A stretch of DNA of 64,000 nucleotides from Symbiodinium natans (GCA_905221605.1 CAJNDS010002138.1:126001-190000); one strand, 5' to 3'; positions 42,170 to 51,231 are shown, counted from the stretch's first letter. Notes: generated from the letters alone by a model not told the origin. Numbers and translations are program-made.

Positions 42170-42313
42170 CCCAAAACCCAAAGCCCAAAGCCCTAAAACC
42201 CTACAACCCTAAACCTTAAAACCCTAAACCCCAAACCCCAAAGCCCAAAGCCCAAAGCCCAAAGCCTAAAGCCTAAAGCCTAAAGCCTAAAGCCTAAAGC
42301 CTAAAGCCTAAAC
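42170..42313 (-). repeat. Telomere-variant array with CCTAAAG run
   Basis: CCCTAAA and CCCCAAA units, then GCCCAAA x4 and GCCTAAA x8: a homogeneous variant patch ending at the exon at 42314. Confidence 0.92.
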
Positions 42314-42377
42314 CCCGGCAGATTTCATCATTTGCTGCCTGGTGGCGTCGGGTGCTTATCCTCGACGTACTTGATTC
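42314..42377 (-). CDS. Candidate exon, minus strand, canonical borders
   Basis: Acceptor CACCCCTCAG, 21 codons plus one base (ESSTSRISTRRHQAANDEIC, R), donor GTTTAGG. Protein-like, family unknown. Confidence 0.5.
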
Positions 42378-42659
42378 CTGAGGGGTGGGGGGGGGGGAGG
42401 CCTTGAGTTTAGGGCTGGAGTGTCTCGGCTGGAGGGTGTCTGGGGTATACCGGGAAGAAATTGGGCATATAAGCTGTATTGGGGTGCATTAGGGTTCGGG
42501 GTTTTGGGGTTTAGAGCAACTAGTGTTCAAGTCTCATTCCGCGGTGCAGCCGTTGGTGTGGCTAACAGGCCCGAATCCCTAAATCCTGAGCAGAGCGGTG
42601 CTTTAAAGCGTTTGAATAGGTTCCCTGAAAAGAGAACAAGGGGAATTTAAGCTACAGTA

Positions 42660-42830
42660 TCCCAAAGCACTACCCAGTCAGAGTTCTGCAAGGAGCCGGC
42701 GCATGCCCGAAGAAACACACGAGCTCTTGGGGTTGTTTCATGGCAACAGTCGTACAGCAGCTCAAGGAGCTCGCATGGAACGGAAGTAACACAATCCTGC
42801 GATGTGGAGTCTGCAGCCTAAACACAGGGT
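42660..42830. other. Unique island open on both strands
   Basis: Minus reads ADSTSQDCVTSVPCELLELL, plus reads FMATVVQQLKELAWNGSNTI. Both are plausible; strand cannot be decided. Confidence 0.35.
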
Positions 42831-42975
42831 TGAGGGTTTAGGGTTGAGGGTTTAGGGTTTAGGGTTTAGGCCGTTTAGGCTTCAGGCATTGGGGTTCAGG
42901 GTTTGCGGTTTAGGGTTGGGGTGACCCCAGGCAGGCCCCAATTCTAAATGCCGGCCAGAAGCCGTCGTGGGTCAG

Positions 42976-43114
42976 GGCGACGTGCTTCGCCCGGGTGGAC
43001 CACTCGACATTCTGCTGGAGGAAACATGGGTAGCAGCAGAGAGCGCTGATCCACAGAGGAGGGCTCATACAGAACCTCGCCCACGAGAGCTTGATCGTGA
43101 ACTCCTCCCAAGGG
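42976..43114 (+). CDS. Candidate exon, plus strand
   Basis: Acceptor GGGTCAG, 46 codons (GDVLRPGGPLDILLEETWVA, ESADPQRRAHTEPRPREL), donor GTTACG. Family not recognised. Confidence 0.45.
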
Positions 43115-43271
43115 GTTACGGTTTATGGTTTAGGGTTGAGGGTTTAGCTCTACCCCTGAACAAGCCTCCGGGGGGGGAGGCTTGAGGTCTTCATTTCTGA
43201 TGCAGCGCAGTCGATTTGGAAGATTCAATACTATTGCCCCCAAAATATTGTAGAATCCCCCTTTCGGAAAC

Positions 43272-43365
43272 CCCATTTCTGCTTGTCCTCTATGAGGTCG
43301 TAGTCGAAGTCAAACACAGCAACCAGCAAAGGTTCGTCCTTCGTTCGGGGCTGCACGATCCATGT
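43272..43365 (-). CDS. Candidate exon, C2-like strand, minus strand
   Basis: After CCCTAAG, 94 bases encode TWIVQPRTKDEPLLVAVFDF and DYDLIEDKQKWG, then donor GTTTCC. The hydrophobic strand followed by DFDYD..ED resembles a C2-domain calcium-binding loop region; this is inference from pattern alone. The donor is the first bases of a partial family C element (43233-43271, minus). Confidence 0.52.
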
Positions 43366-43482
43366 CTTAGGGACTCTAAACCTAAACCCTAAACCCTAAA
43401 CCCTAAACCCTAAACCCTAAACCCTAAACCCTAAACCCTATACCCAAATCCATTCCAGGAGGGTCTGGAGTTGAGGGTTTGG

Positions 43483-43580
43483 GGTTGCGGCGGAGCTTTG
43501 GGATGAGGATCATGGTTCTTCCAGCGTAGGCCAAAGGGCATCATAGGACCCCCGAAGCCGAAACCCATCATGGTAATCTT
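43483..43580 (-). CDS. Candidate exon, minus strand
   Basis: Acceptor ACCAAGTCAG, KITMMGFGFGGPMMPFGLRW then KNHDPHPKAPPQP. Gly/Met/Pro-rich. It lies upstream (in sense) of the 43272 exon and downstream of the 44473 exon; the three may form one minus-strand gene. Confidence 0.48.
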
Positions 43581-43810
43581 CTGACTTGGTGTGATGTAGG
43601 TTTAGGGTTTAGGGTTTATGGTTTAGGAGTTAGGGTGTGATGTAGGGTTTAGGGTTTAGGGTTTAGGGCTTAGGGCTTTGGGCTTTGGGCCGGGCAATGG
43701 GGTGGGTCCCGAAAAAATAATTGATTTCAAGAACAACTTTGGGGTAAGGAAGCTCCGTCAATGTCTGAGGCAGAGACAGAGATACTATGAGAACGTGCAA
43801 CAAGCAGATC

Positions 43811-43951
43811 TAAACCCTAAACCCTAAACCCTAAACCCTAAACCCTAAACCCTCAACTCTAAACCCTAAACCCTAAACCCTAAACCCTAAACCCTAAACC
43901 CTAAACCCTAAACCCTAAACCCTAAACCCTAAACCCTAAACCCTAAACCCT
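43811..43951 (-). repeat. Telomere-type array flanked by a 9-base direct duplication
   Basis: About 20 CCCTAAA units; AAGCAGATC is at 43802-43810 and again at 43952-43960. Removing the block plus one copy leaves a long plus-strand open frame (LRQRQRYYENVQQADPRARG). Confidence 0.93.
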
Positions 43952-44053
43952 AAGCAGATCCAAGAGCTAGAGGGCTCTTTTCTAATCTCCATCGGCATCT
44001 TCGATGGCCCTCAAGGTGGCCAGATTTGAGGGTCCCAGATAGGATGGCCATTT

Positions 44054-44163
44054 TAGGGTTTAGGGTTTAGGGTTTAGGGTTTAGGGTTTAGGGTTTAGGG
44101 TTTAGGGTTTAGGGTTTAGGGTTTAGGGTTTGGTTTTAGGGTTCAGGTTTTAGGGTTTAGGGT
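44054..44163 (+). repeat. Telomere-type array, G-rich on plus
   Basis: About 15 units, last third degenerate (GGTTTTAGG, GTTCAGG). Confidence 0.9.
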
Positions 44164-44472
44164 TATCCCTAAATATGATCCTCTTAGGCTCAAAACGGGA
44201 AAGCAGAAAGTATCCCAAGGGCGTACCCTTTTTCGTAAACCCTAGACGTAAACCCCAAAAGGGAAAGCAAAAAACATCTCAAGGACCTTTCTGTTTTCGC
44301 AATTCCCTCCTTCGGCCTACCTACTGTAGGGGCCTTAATAGCTAGAGTAGGGCTTTGGGGGATACTGTAGTATAATTCTCAAGAGACCATAAGCGAACAC
44401 TATTAGTAATAAACCCTAAACTCTAAACCCTAAACCCTAAACCTTAAACCCTAAACAGTAACCCCCTATATT

Positions 44473-44573
44473 AGCCAGGGGGTGGCGTCCCTGCGAGCCT
44501 TGAAATACTCGTCCTCAGAGTCCGGGACCAGCGAAGTGCCGTCAGGCTTCAGTCTGGGCTGAGGCGGCGTCGA
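44473..44573 (-). CDS. Candidate exon, minus strand
   Basis: STPPQPRLKPDGTSLVPDSE then DEYFKARRDATPWL: Pro-rich linker and acidic/basic helix. C-rich block on the left, G-rich block on the right. Exact borders uncertain; CCGCCTCAG inside could be the acceptor. Confidence 0.5.
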
Positions 44574-44904
44574 GGGCTAGGGTTTAGGGTTTAGGGTTTA
44601 GGGTTCAGCATCTCAAGTCCAAGCATTCACTAGTCAAGCAGCTTGTCAAGCGTCGGAAAAAAATCCCACCCACCCAAGAAACCCATAACATTGAGAAAAT
44701 ATAAAGTTCAACCAATACTTTCCCGGTAGGCTTAAAGCTCAAAGTCTAGTTGGTCCAAAACTCACAATAGACCCTAAATCGTATGCCCCAAATCCTAAAC
44801 CCTATGCCCCAAACCCCAAGAATGCTAAACCCTATGTCCCAAGTCCTACAGCCCTAATCCCTATGCCCCAAACCCTAAGAGCCCTAAACCCTTGTCTACC
44901 CCGG

Positions 44905-45785
44905 GTGGAAAAAACCATTTGCCGACGAAGGGGGTCAGGGTTTAGGGCCTCACCCAAAACCTAACGACGAAGGGGGTCAGGGTTTAGGGCCCGTCCGGGT
45001 GGAAAAAAACCATTTGCCCACGAAGGGGGTCAGGGTTTAGGGCCCCCCCGGGTGGAAAAAAACCATCTGCCCACGAAGGGGGTCAGGGTTTAGGCCCCCC
45101 CGGGTGGAAAAAAACCATTTGCCCACGAAGGGGGTCAGGGTTTAGGGCCCCCCGGGGTGGAAAAAAACCATTTGCCCACGAAGGGGGTCAGGGTTTAGGG
45201 CCCCTCCGGGTGGAAAAAAACCATTTGCCCACGAAGGGGGTCAGGGTTTTGGGGCCCCCCCGGGTGGAAAAAACCATTTGCCCACGAAGGGGGTCAGGGT
45301 TTGTGGAAAAAAACCCATTTGCCCACGAAGGGGGTCAGGGTTTAGGGCCCCTCCGCGTGGAAGAAAACCATTTGCCCACGAAGGGGGTCAGGGTTTCGTG
45401 CCCCCCCGGGTGGAAAAAAACCATTTGCCCACGAAGGGGGTCAGGGTTTAGGCCCCCCCCGGGTGGAAAAAAACCATTTGCCCACGAAGGGGGTCAGGGT
45501 TTAGGGCCCCCCCGGGTGGAAAAAAAACCATTTGCCCACGAAGGGGGAGGGTTTAGGGCCCAAAGGCTCGGTTTTGATCAAAAATCCAGAAAACGAGAGC
45601 CCACCCAGAAGCGTCGATTTCAGTACTAAAAAATCGCATTTTGAACTGGGACCCGGGCCGATCCTGGGGTCCCCCTCATTTGGGGTGTTTCTGGAGGCAC
45701 GGCCCAGGAAAAAAACCATTTGCCCACGAAGGGGGTCAGGGTTTAGGGCCCAGAAAAAAAACCACATGCCCACGAAGGTCATTAG
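44905..45785. repeat. 53-base satellite containing TTTAGGG
   Basis: CGAAGGGGGTCAGGG at 44926, 44968, 45021, 45074, 45126, 45179, 45232, 45285, 45326, 45379, 45432 and 45485, with variants at 45539, 45727 and 45773: spacing 52-54, twice 41-42. Unit: GGTGGAAAAAAACCATTTGC + CCACGAAGGGGGTCAGGG + TTTAGGGCCCCCCC. A 140-base unique segment (45575-45715) interrupts it. Confidence 0.95.
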
Positions 45786-45807
45786 GGTTTAAATATACAT
45801 AGTAAGA

Positions 45808-45925
45808 GAGGGTTTAGGGTTTAGGGTTTAGGGTGTAGGGTGTAGGGTTTAGGGTTTAGGTTTTTTGGGGTTTGGGGTTTGGGGTTTGGGGTTTAGGGTT
45901 TAGGGTTTAGGGTTTAGGGTTTAGG
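45808..45925 (+). repeat. Telomere-type array, G-rich, with GTGTAGG and TTTGGGG variants
   Basis: About 16 units in blocks of like variants. Confidence 0.9.
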
Positions 45926-46375
45926 GGGCCTTTCACCCCAGTCTTGGCATCTTTTGGTGGATCAGGTGCAACGTCTCGGGACTCCATAGGCATGTCCAGG
46001 CCAAGCAGCTACAATTCCACTCTTAAAGCCAATAAGGGAAGATATAAAATGTCCCAAGGGCCTACCGAGGTTTTGCATGTAAGGAGCTTCGGGTCGCGAA
46101 CTACGCTGCTGGCCGAGGTTCCTAGGGTTTCGGGTTTAGGTTTAGGGTTTCGTGCACCGGTTTGGGGATTGCAAGCTAGGGGGGGATCTTAAGTGTTCAG
46201 GGTTTTGGAACCTTGATGTCCTGCGCATTGAGAGATAAGGGTGTACGAAGCCCGAAAACAATGTACTGCTAGTACCCGACTCCATCTACAACGCTCACAT
46301 GCACACACTCTAAGCGGTTTTGTGGGCTTCTGAAGGCCAAATCCGAAAACTCTACACCGCAAGGTACCCTAAACC

Positions 46376-46483
46376 CTCTGCGTCTTGCCACGATGCAAGG
46401 GCAAGTATCGCTCCGACATGTTTCCGCGGGAAATGTCCTCCCAAGTGTTCAACAGCTTCCGGGGCGAGGGAGGAGGGAGTTTA
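46376..46483. other. Coding-like island, strand undecided
   Basis: Plus: CVLPRCKGKYRSDMFPREMS. Minus: VEHLGGHFPRKHVGAILALA. Both are open for 30 or more codons. Confidence 0.35.
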
Positions 46484-46599
46484 GGGTGTAGGGTTTAGGT
46501 TTTAGGGTTTAGGAGTTTAGGGTTTAAGGGGATCAGGGCTTGAGATCTAGGGTTTCGGTGTTCAGGCTTAGAGCTGTTTGGGGGGGCTTTAGGGTTGAG

Positions 46600-46708
46600 G
46601 GGTTCATGGACACTTGGGAAGAGGACAAGGCTCTACGCAGGTGAGCTGTAACATTCGAACCTGAGAAGAAGTCCTCTGGCAGAGAATCATGTAAAGCTAC
46701 CGCTTCTT
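46600..46708 (-). CDS. Candidate exon, strand not certain
   Basis: Minus frame KEAVALHDSLPEDFFSGSNV, TAHLRRALSSSQVSM. On plus, FMDTWEEDKALR ends at a good donor CGCAG/GTGAGC (46641), a competing interpretation. Confidence 0.33.
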
Positions 46709-46807
46709 TAGGGTTTAGGGTTTGGGGTTTTTAGGGTTTAGGGTTTTAGGGTTTCGGTCTAGGGTCTAGGGTTTAGGGTTTACAGTAGGGTTTCGGGTTG
46801 AGGGTTT

Positions 46808-46915
46808 GGGGCCTTTGGTCTTTCGGAAGATGGCTTAAGGGACATCAGCAAAGGCATGGGGCTTCCCAAGGCCGAAGGTCCCCTTGATATACCCCTCCCT
46901 GCCACCCATCCTTGA
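46808..46915 (+). CDS. Candidate C-terminal exon, plus strand
   Basis: GAFGLSEDGLRDISKGMGLP then KAEGPLDIPLPATHP and TGA. Borders not defined. Confidence 0.32.
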   Translation, partial: GAFGLSEDGLRDISKGMGLPKAEGPLDIPLPATHP

Positions 46916-47027
46916 AGCGGGTATGCCCTAAACCCTGTATGGCCCTTTGGGAATTGGAAATCCCCGCATGGAGGAAGGAAGAAAGCCCTAAACTCACAAG
47001 TTTAGGGTATATCGATATCTATACCTA

Positions 47028-47100
47028 TCTATATATATATATATATATATATATAAGGGTATATACCTACGCAATGGGGTATATTTACATATATATATAT
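47028..47100. repeat. TA microsatellites
   Basis: TATATA tracts at 47030-47055 and 47085-47102. Confidence 0.85.
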
Positions 47101-47534
47101 ACACATTCAGATTATAGGGCTACAGCTCTCTGTAGCAACGGCCGGATCCAAATTTGAAGCTGCCGAGCTAGGCACAAACTCCTGATCTCTAAGCCCGAAG
47201 CCCGAAGCCCGAAGCGCTAAGCCCTAAGCCCTAAACCCTAAACCCCAAGCCTTGCCAGAAGAAGGGTGCTTCGCCGAAACGACTCTCGGGGCCCAAATGG
47301 CACGTCGTCAGGGCAGGCGAAGGTGATTTTCGAGATGACTTAGGGCTGAAAAATTGCGGAGCATAGGAATGTTCAGGGATGTGTGTTTAGGGTTTAGGGT
47401 TTGGGGTACGGGTTAGGGTTTCGGGTTGAGGGCTTAAGGGGTAGGGATGCTTCAGCAAGGAAATGAGGATACAACTGGGTCCCCATAGAAAGAGACAAAC
47501 ACCTGACTCGACCACACCCCCCACCCAAGCGACG

Positions 47535-47780
47535 TTAGGACGATGCAGGCTTGGTTAAGATCTGGCCACAGCCCAAAAAACCCCTAAACCTTACAACTAC
47601 AATGTAAATCTGGGCGCCAAGAGCTTCGGCATATGGTAGGCCGTGTGAGATGCCAACGTTATAAGGTTTAGGGGGTACGCCAAGCTCGCCTTCAAATGGA
47701 CTGCTTGCTGCGAGTGCTGGGAGCAGGGCATGACTTGCCCCACTACAGGAGTTTAGGTAGGTAACCCTAACACCTAACAC
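47535..47780 (-). CDS. Candidate exon, minus strand
   Basis: Eighty-one open codons: SGASHALLPALAASSPFEGE, LGVPPKPYNVGISHGLPYAE, ALGAQIYIVVVRF. Mixed hydrophobic and Gly/Pro segments, protein-like. The upstream end enters CACCTAA-type repeats. Confidence 0.38.
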   Translation of the reverse strand: MLGVRVTYLNSCSGASHALLPALAASSPFEGELGVPPKPYNVGISHGLPYAEALGAQIYIVVVRFRGFLGCGQILTKPASS

Positions 47781-47885
47781 CTAACACCTAACCCCTAACC
47801 CCAAACCCCAAACCCCAAACCCCAAACCCCAAACCCTAAACCCTAACCCTAAACCCTGAACCCTAAACCCGAGACCCTGAACCCA
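47758..47885 (-). repeat. Telomere-variant array: CACCTAA, CCCCAAA, CCCTAAA
   Basis: Ordered patches of variants: CACCTAA x3, CCCCAAA x5, then CCCTAAA/CCCTGAA. Confidence 0.9.
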
Positions 47886-47897
47886 ATAAAACCTCAC

Positions 47898-47967
47898 CAC
47901 AGGCGATGTCGGGCACCTTCATGGACTCCTCATCGCTCAGCGGCTTGCCCTCAGTGCGACGAGCTCG
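47898..47967 (-). CDS. Candidate exon, minus strand, canonical borders
   Basis: Acceptor AACTCTAG, 23 codons plus one base (RARRTEGKPLSDEESMKVPD, IAC), donor GTGAGG. C-rich repeats on the left and G-rich on the right bracket it. Confidence 0.55.
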
Positions 47968-48049
47968 CTAGAGTTTTGGGTTTTTTCGGTTTAGGGTTTA
48001 GGGCCTATGGTTTAGGGTTTAGGGCGCTGAAAAAGCAGCTCCCAAAACC

Positions 48050-48141
48050 GGGGGGGGGGGGGGTTGCTAAAATAGGGGACCCCGAAAATAGACCCCCAAA
48101 CCGTAGGACAGCCTTCATCAGGACCCCAATAAGGCACCCTT
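48050..48141 (-). mobile_element. Family C element, inverted copy
   Basis: Contains CCCCGAAAATAGACCCCCAA and GACCCCAATAAGGCACCC, the reverse complement of the family C middle and right parts. Ends degraded. Confidence 0.45.
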
Positions 48142-48248
48142 TGACATCCCAATGGGTCAACTACCACAACCATCCCGAGTGGCCTGCGCCCCTGGTATCT
48201 GGTTGGTTTCTTAGGGCTTCAGGCTTCTCATGATGCTTTTCGCGAGTG

Positions 48249-48353
48249 TACCCTAAACCCTAAACCCTAAACCCTAAACCCTAACCCTAAACCCTAAACC
48301 CTAAACCCGAAACCCTAAACCCTAAACCCTAAACCCTGAACCCTAAACCCTGA
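48249..48353 (-). repeat. Telomere-type array, C-rich on plus
   Basis: About 15 units with one six-base slip and CCCTGAA/CCCGAAA variants. Confidence 0.9.
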
Positions 48354-49092
48354 AAAAACCGTACCCTTTACAAAGCCTGAAGCCCTTCGAGTCCCCAATG
48401 CCGTCAACCCCGAAACCCTGAAACCCTGAAACCCTCCGGACGTGCACCCCGAAAAGCCCTGTAGGGTTTAGGGTTTAGGATAATTTAGGGTTTAGGGTTT
48501 AGGGTTCCAAAGTCTAGACCCAAGAGTAACCGAATAAAAAGAATGTCCATTTTGGCCTAAAGGGGCTTATCAGAGAACCTAAACTAAAAAAAAAGAAACA
48601 AGGGCTCCTAGAAGTTCTTGAGCTTCTTCTGGGCCAACAAACACCATGAATCGAGGACTCCCCAGAACGCTGCATTCTCAGAAGGGTTTAAGGTTTGGGG
48701 TTTAGGGTTTAGGGTCTTTATGGTTTGTAGCCTTGTTTAGGGCTTAACGTCTAGGAGCGCACAGGATTCCGAAGTACCACACCCCCCATGCAGTCATGTT
48801 TGGATCAATGATTGAGGGGTTTGGCAGTTTCGGCTTCAGGGGCTACATCAAGCTGTAGGTTTAGGGTTAAGGGTTAAGGGTTTGGGGCAAGGACAGGTTC
48901 TGCGGCAAGGTGGCTTATACCCGGACCCTGACAGGCCATAAACCTGCTTCATCTCCCTATCTGACCCTAAGCCTTACCAGCCCCAAACATAAACCCTAAA
49001 CCCTAAACCCTAAACCCTATACCCTAAACCCTATACCCTAAACCCTGAATCCTAAACCCTCAACCCTAAACCTTATCCCCAAGCCCTAGAAC

Positions 49093-49202
49093 CTCAGCTT
49101 CCTCCTCACAACGCCTTTTGCGATTCTGGCCTATTGGGTCGGCTTTTGTGGCCGCGCGCCCGCTTGAAGGGGGAATGGCCAATTCTTCGAGCATACGCGT
49201 GC
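49093..49202 (-). CDS. Candidate exon, minus strand
   Basis: TRMLEELAIPPSSGRAATKA, DPIGQNRKRRCEEEAE, donor GTTCTA. Basic/acidic end suggests a linker or coiled coil. Plus strand also open. Confidence 0.42.
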
Positions 49203-49852
49203 GACCTCACTGGCCTCCATGAGGAGTCTACCCTAAACCCTAAACCCTAAACCCTAAACCCTAAACCCTGAACCCTGAACCCTGACCCCTAAACCCTGAA
49301 TCCTAGAACGCCTCAGAGAAGAGTTTAGGGCCTCAGGGGTTCGAGGGCTTCCTCTCTGAGAAGCTTGTAGGGCTTCAGGGTTCCAGTGTGTAGGGTTTAG
49401 GCGTTACGGTTTAGGGATGTTTAGGGTTTGGGGTTTGGCTGGGGGGGGGGGTCGGGTCAATCAAAAAACTGGGTGCAGGGGTCGTAAAAGGGCTCAGTAG
49501 GCGTAATCAAACATGAAGTTCCAGCCTCCCTCTGGTACCCTAAGCCCTAACCCCTCGAAGCCCTAATCCCTAAATCCTGCAAACCCTACACCCTAAACCC
49601 TAATCCCTAAATCCCTACAAACCCTAAAACCCCTAAGAACTTTCAGTTCTAAAGCCCCGACAAACCCTCAAAAACCCTCCGATTCCTAAAGCCCGAAAGC
49701 CACTAAAGACCCTAAAGGGACTAGGCAGGTGGTCTTGGAGTGTCCGACTTCAACTTGAAGCTTCTGCGAGCCTGGTGGCCCTGAAGCCCCAGGGTTCAGT
49801 GTTCAGGGTTTAGGGTTTCTTTGCCAAGCATTGAAACCTGGATTGTCTAGCG

Positions 49853-49960
49853 CCCTACACGAAAAAAGGGAAAACGCTTGTTGTTGCTTCAAAGGCGGTT
49901 TTTGTGAGGACACCTATCCCCTTCAAAGAAAGGAACGGCGGCACCATTGGGGGAATCTGA
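49853..49960 (+). CDS. Candidate C-terminal exon, plus strand
   Basis: Acceptor TTGTCTAG, PYTKKGKTLVVASKAVFVRT then PIPFKERNGGTIGGI and TGA. Protein-like; TGA may be read-through of a donor. Confidence 0.38.
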   Translation, partial: PYTKKGKTLVVASKAVFVRTPIPFKERNGGTIGGI

Positions 49961-49990
49961 AAACCTAAACCCTAAACCCTAAACCCTCAT

Positions 49991-50101
49991 GAGATCGCAC
50001 AGACTTCGAGTCATGAGAGCGGCGTCGGCCGATGGAACGATGCAGCATGCCTTCAAAGCGGCATCATCTGCGAGATGCATCTGAAGTGGTCAGAGGCATC
50101 T
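49991..50101 (+). CDS. Candidate exon, plus strand
   Basis: EIAQTSSHESGVGRWNDAAC, LQSGIICEMHLKWSEAS, then donor GTAAGC at 50102. The following telomeric block starts 15 bases later. Confidence 0.4.
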
Positions 50102-50116
50102 GTAAGCTCTGCAATC

Positions 50117-50259
50117 TAAACCCTAAACCCTAAACCCTAAACCCTAAACCCTAAACCCCAAACCCCAAACCCTAAACCCTAAACCCTAAACCCTAAACCC
50201 TAAACCCTAAACCCTAAACCCTAAACCCTAACCCTGAGCCCTGAACCCTGAGCCCTATG
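50117..50259 (-). repeat. Telomere-type array flanked by a 9-base direct duplication
   Basis: About 19 units, CCCTAAA with CCCCAAA and CCCTGAG. AGCTCTGCA is at 50105-50113 and at 50260-50268, each followed within four bases by CTAAACCCT. Confidence 0.92.
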
Positions 50260-50290
50260 AGCTCTGCACTCTAAACCCTGAATCCTGACA

Positions 50291-50446
50291 ACATCCGCCG
50301 CCAAATGGCATATGGACCCCAATCCGGTTCCAGCCGAATCTCCGAGCCCCAGAAAGCTGGCAGTCTACAACCTCAACCTTATGAGAAGCGAGCAGACCCT
50401 TTGTGAGACGCAGCTAGTTCAGAAGAAGCTTCTTCGCCTCACCTGA
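50291..50446 (+). CDS. Candidate C-terminal exon, plus strand
   Basis: Fifty-one codons to TGA: TSAAKWHMDPNPVPAESPSP, RKLAVYNLNLMRSEQTLCET, QLVQKKLLRLT. Clearly protein-like with an amphipathic end. Probably the last exon of a plus-strand gene that includes 49991-50101; it faces the minus gene ending at 50702 tail to tail. Family not recognised. Confidence 0.48.
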   Translation, partial: TSAAKWHMDPNPVPAESPSPRKLAVYNLNLMRSEQTLCETQLVQKKLLRLT

Positions 50447-50529
50447 CAGAAAGGTGATATTTTTTGGGCGTTAGCGCTGCGGGTCCAGGCTTTTATAGGG
50501 CCCAACACAATTTCTGTAAAGACAGCCAC

Positions 50530-50622
50530 AAAAACATTTTATATGATACATGTTCTTCCTTGTAAGGGCAATATAGACATGATCATCTTCTATTTCTTGG
50601 AGTTCTTAAGCGAATGCTAGGT
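50530..50622 (+). mobile_element. Family E element, copy 3, left end lost
   Basis: CTTGTAAGGGCAATATAGAC and GGAGTTCTTAAGCGAATGCT match the interior and right end of copies at 8284 and 33056. Confidence 0.4.
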
Positions 50623-50701
50623 GGTTGCTATCATAAATGGACCAGGCTTTATTCCAGGCATACCCTTCGGTTTGGGGTGTAGAGAGAGGGGCCTTTTGTG
50701 T

Positions 50702-50826
50702 TCAGCGCATGGTGCTTAAGGTCTTGGAGGCTGTTCGTCTGCGCATCCCACCAGCCCTGCCTGCTTCACGGACGAGGCCCTCCATCACTGGGAAGGCTGA
50801 GAAGTCGTGTGCTTCGTCCAAAATCT
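50702..50826 (-). CDS. Candidate last exon of a minus-strand gene
   Basis: ILDEAHDFSAFPVMEGLVRE, AGRAGGMRRRTASKTLSTMR and TGA. With acceptor GCAG at 50827-50830 the exon starts AGATTTTGG; joined to the exon at 50902 it keeps a single frame across the junction (GCC CAG ATT). The DEAH string is probably coincidental because no helicase context surrounds it. Confidence 0.58.
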
Positions 50827-50901
50827 CTGCCTGCAGGGTTGAGGGTTTAGGGTTTAGGGTTGAGGGTTTAGGGTTTAGGGGTTGAGGGTTTCGGGGCTTA
50901 C
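50827..50901 (-). other. 75-base GT-AG intron made of telomere-like repeats
   Basis: On the minus strand it begins GTAAGCCCCGAAACCC, continues as CTCAACCCCTAAACCCTAAA units and ends CCCTGCAGGCAG. Everything between the splice signals is heptamer-type repeat. Without removal the frame is open only because variants (TCAACCC) break the stop pattern; with removal the frame is maintained. Confidence 0.55.
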
Positions 50902-51070
50902 GGGCTAAAAGCAACTCAGGCCCAAAGCCTCCAAACCTTCCCCTAGTCCTCTGTAGCATCTCACCCTTCAAGAAAAATGCCCCAAGATAAGGTCCCTCAA
51001 AGACAACGCGTATCATGGAACTGGGGGCCTGCTGCAGGGCCACGGAGGCAGCCATCGCAATCTTTGCTGC
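50902..51070 (-). CDS. Candidate internal exon of a minus-strand gene
   Basis: After TGTCTCCAAG, 56 codons plus one base: AAKIAMAASVALQQAPSSMI, RVVFEGPYLGAFFLKGEMLQ, RTRGRFGGFGPELLLA, then donor GTAAGC. Composition is strongly protein-like. The frame is also open upstream to about 51115, so the acceptor is not fixed. Family not recognised. Confidence 0.58.
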
Positions 51071-51168
51071 CTTGGAGACATCACCAGGATTCAGGCACTT
51101 ACCCGCAACCCTCAACCCGCCACAAAGGCAGTCCCTAAACCCTAAACCCGAAACCCTAAACCCTAAAC

Positions 51169-51231
51169 CCCGTGCTTGGCTTCACGGATCAGGGCTGCAG
51201 CTCTCTTTGGTGCCCGGTAGTTAGTACTCTT
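51169..51231 (-). CDS. Candidate exon, minus strand
   Basis: KSTNYRAPKRAAALIREAKH, then GTTTAG donor at the C-rich block (G-rich in sense). Likely upstream exon of the gene ending at 50702. Confidence 0.48.

Noticed and set aside
41633-42219. Arg/Ser-rich frames up to 157 codons on both strands
   Set aside because: Derived from the CGAGCGA fold-back repeat.
45210-45629. 139-codon frame with repeated HLPTKG
   Set aside because: Read-through of the 53-base satellite, which shifts frame each unit.
44905-45785. CRISPR-like regular array
   Set aside because: The whole unit is repeated; there are no unique spacers, and the context is eukaryotic.
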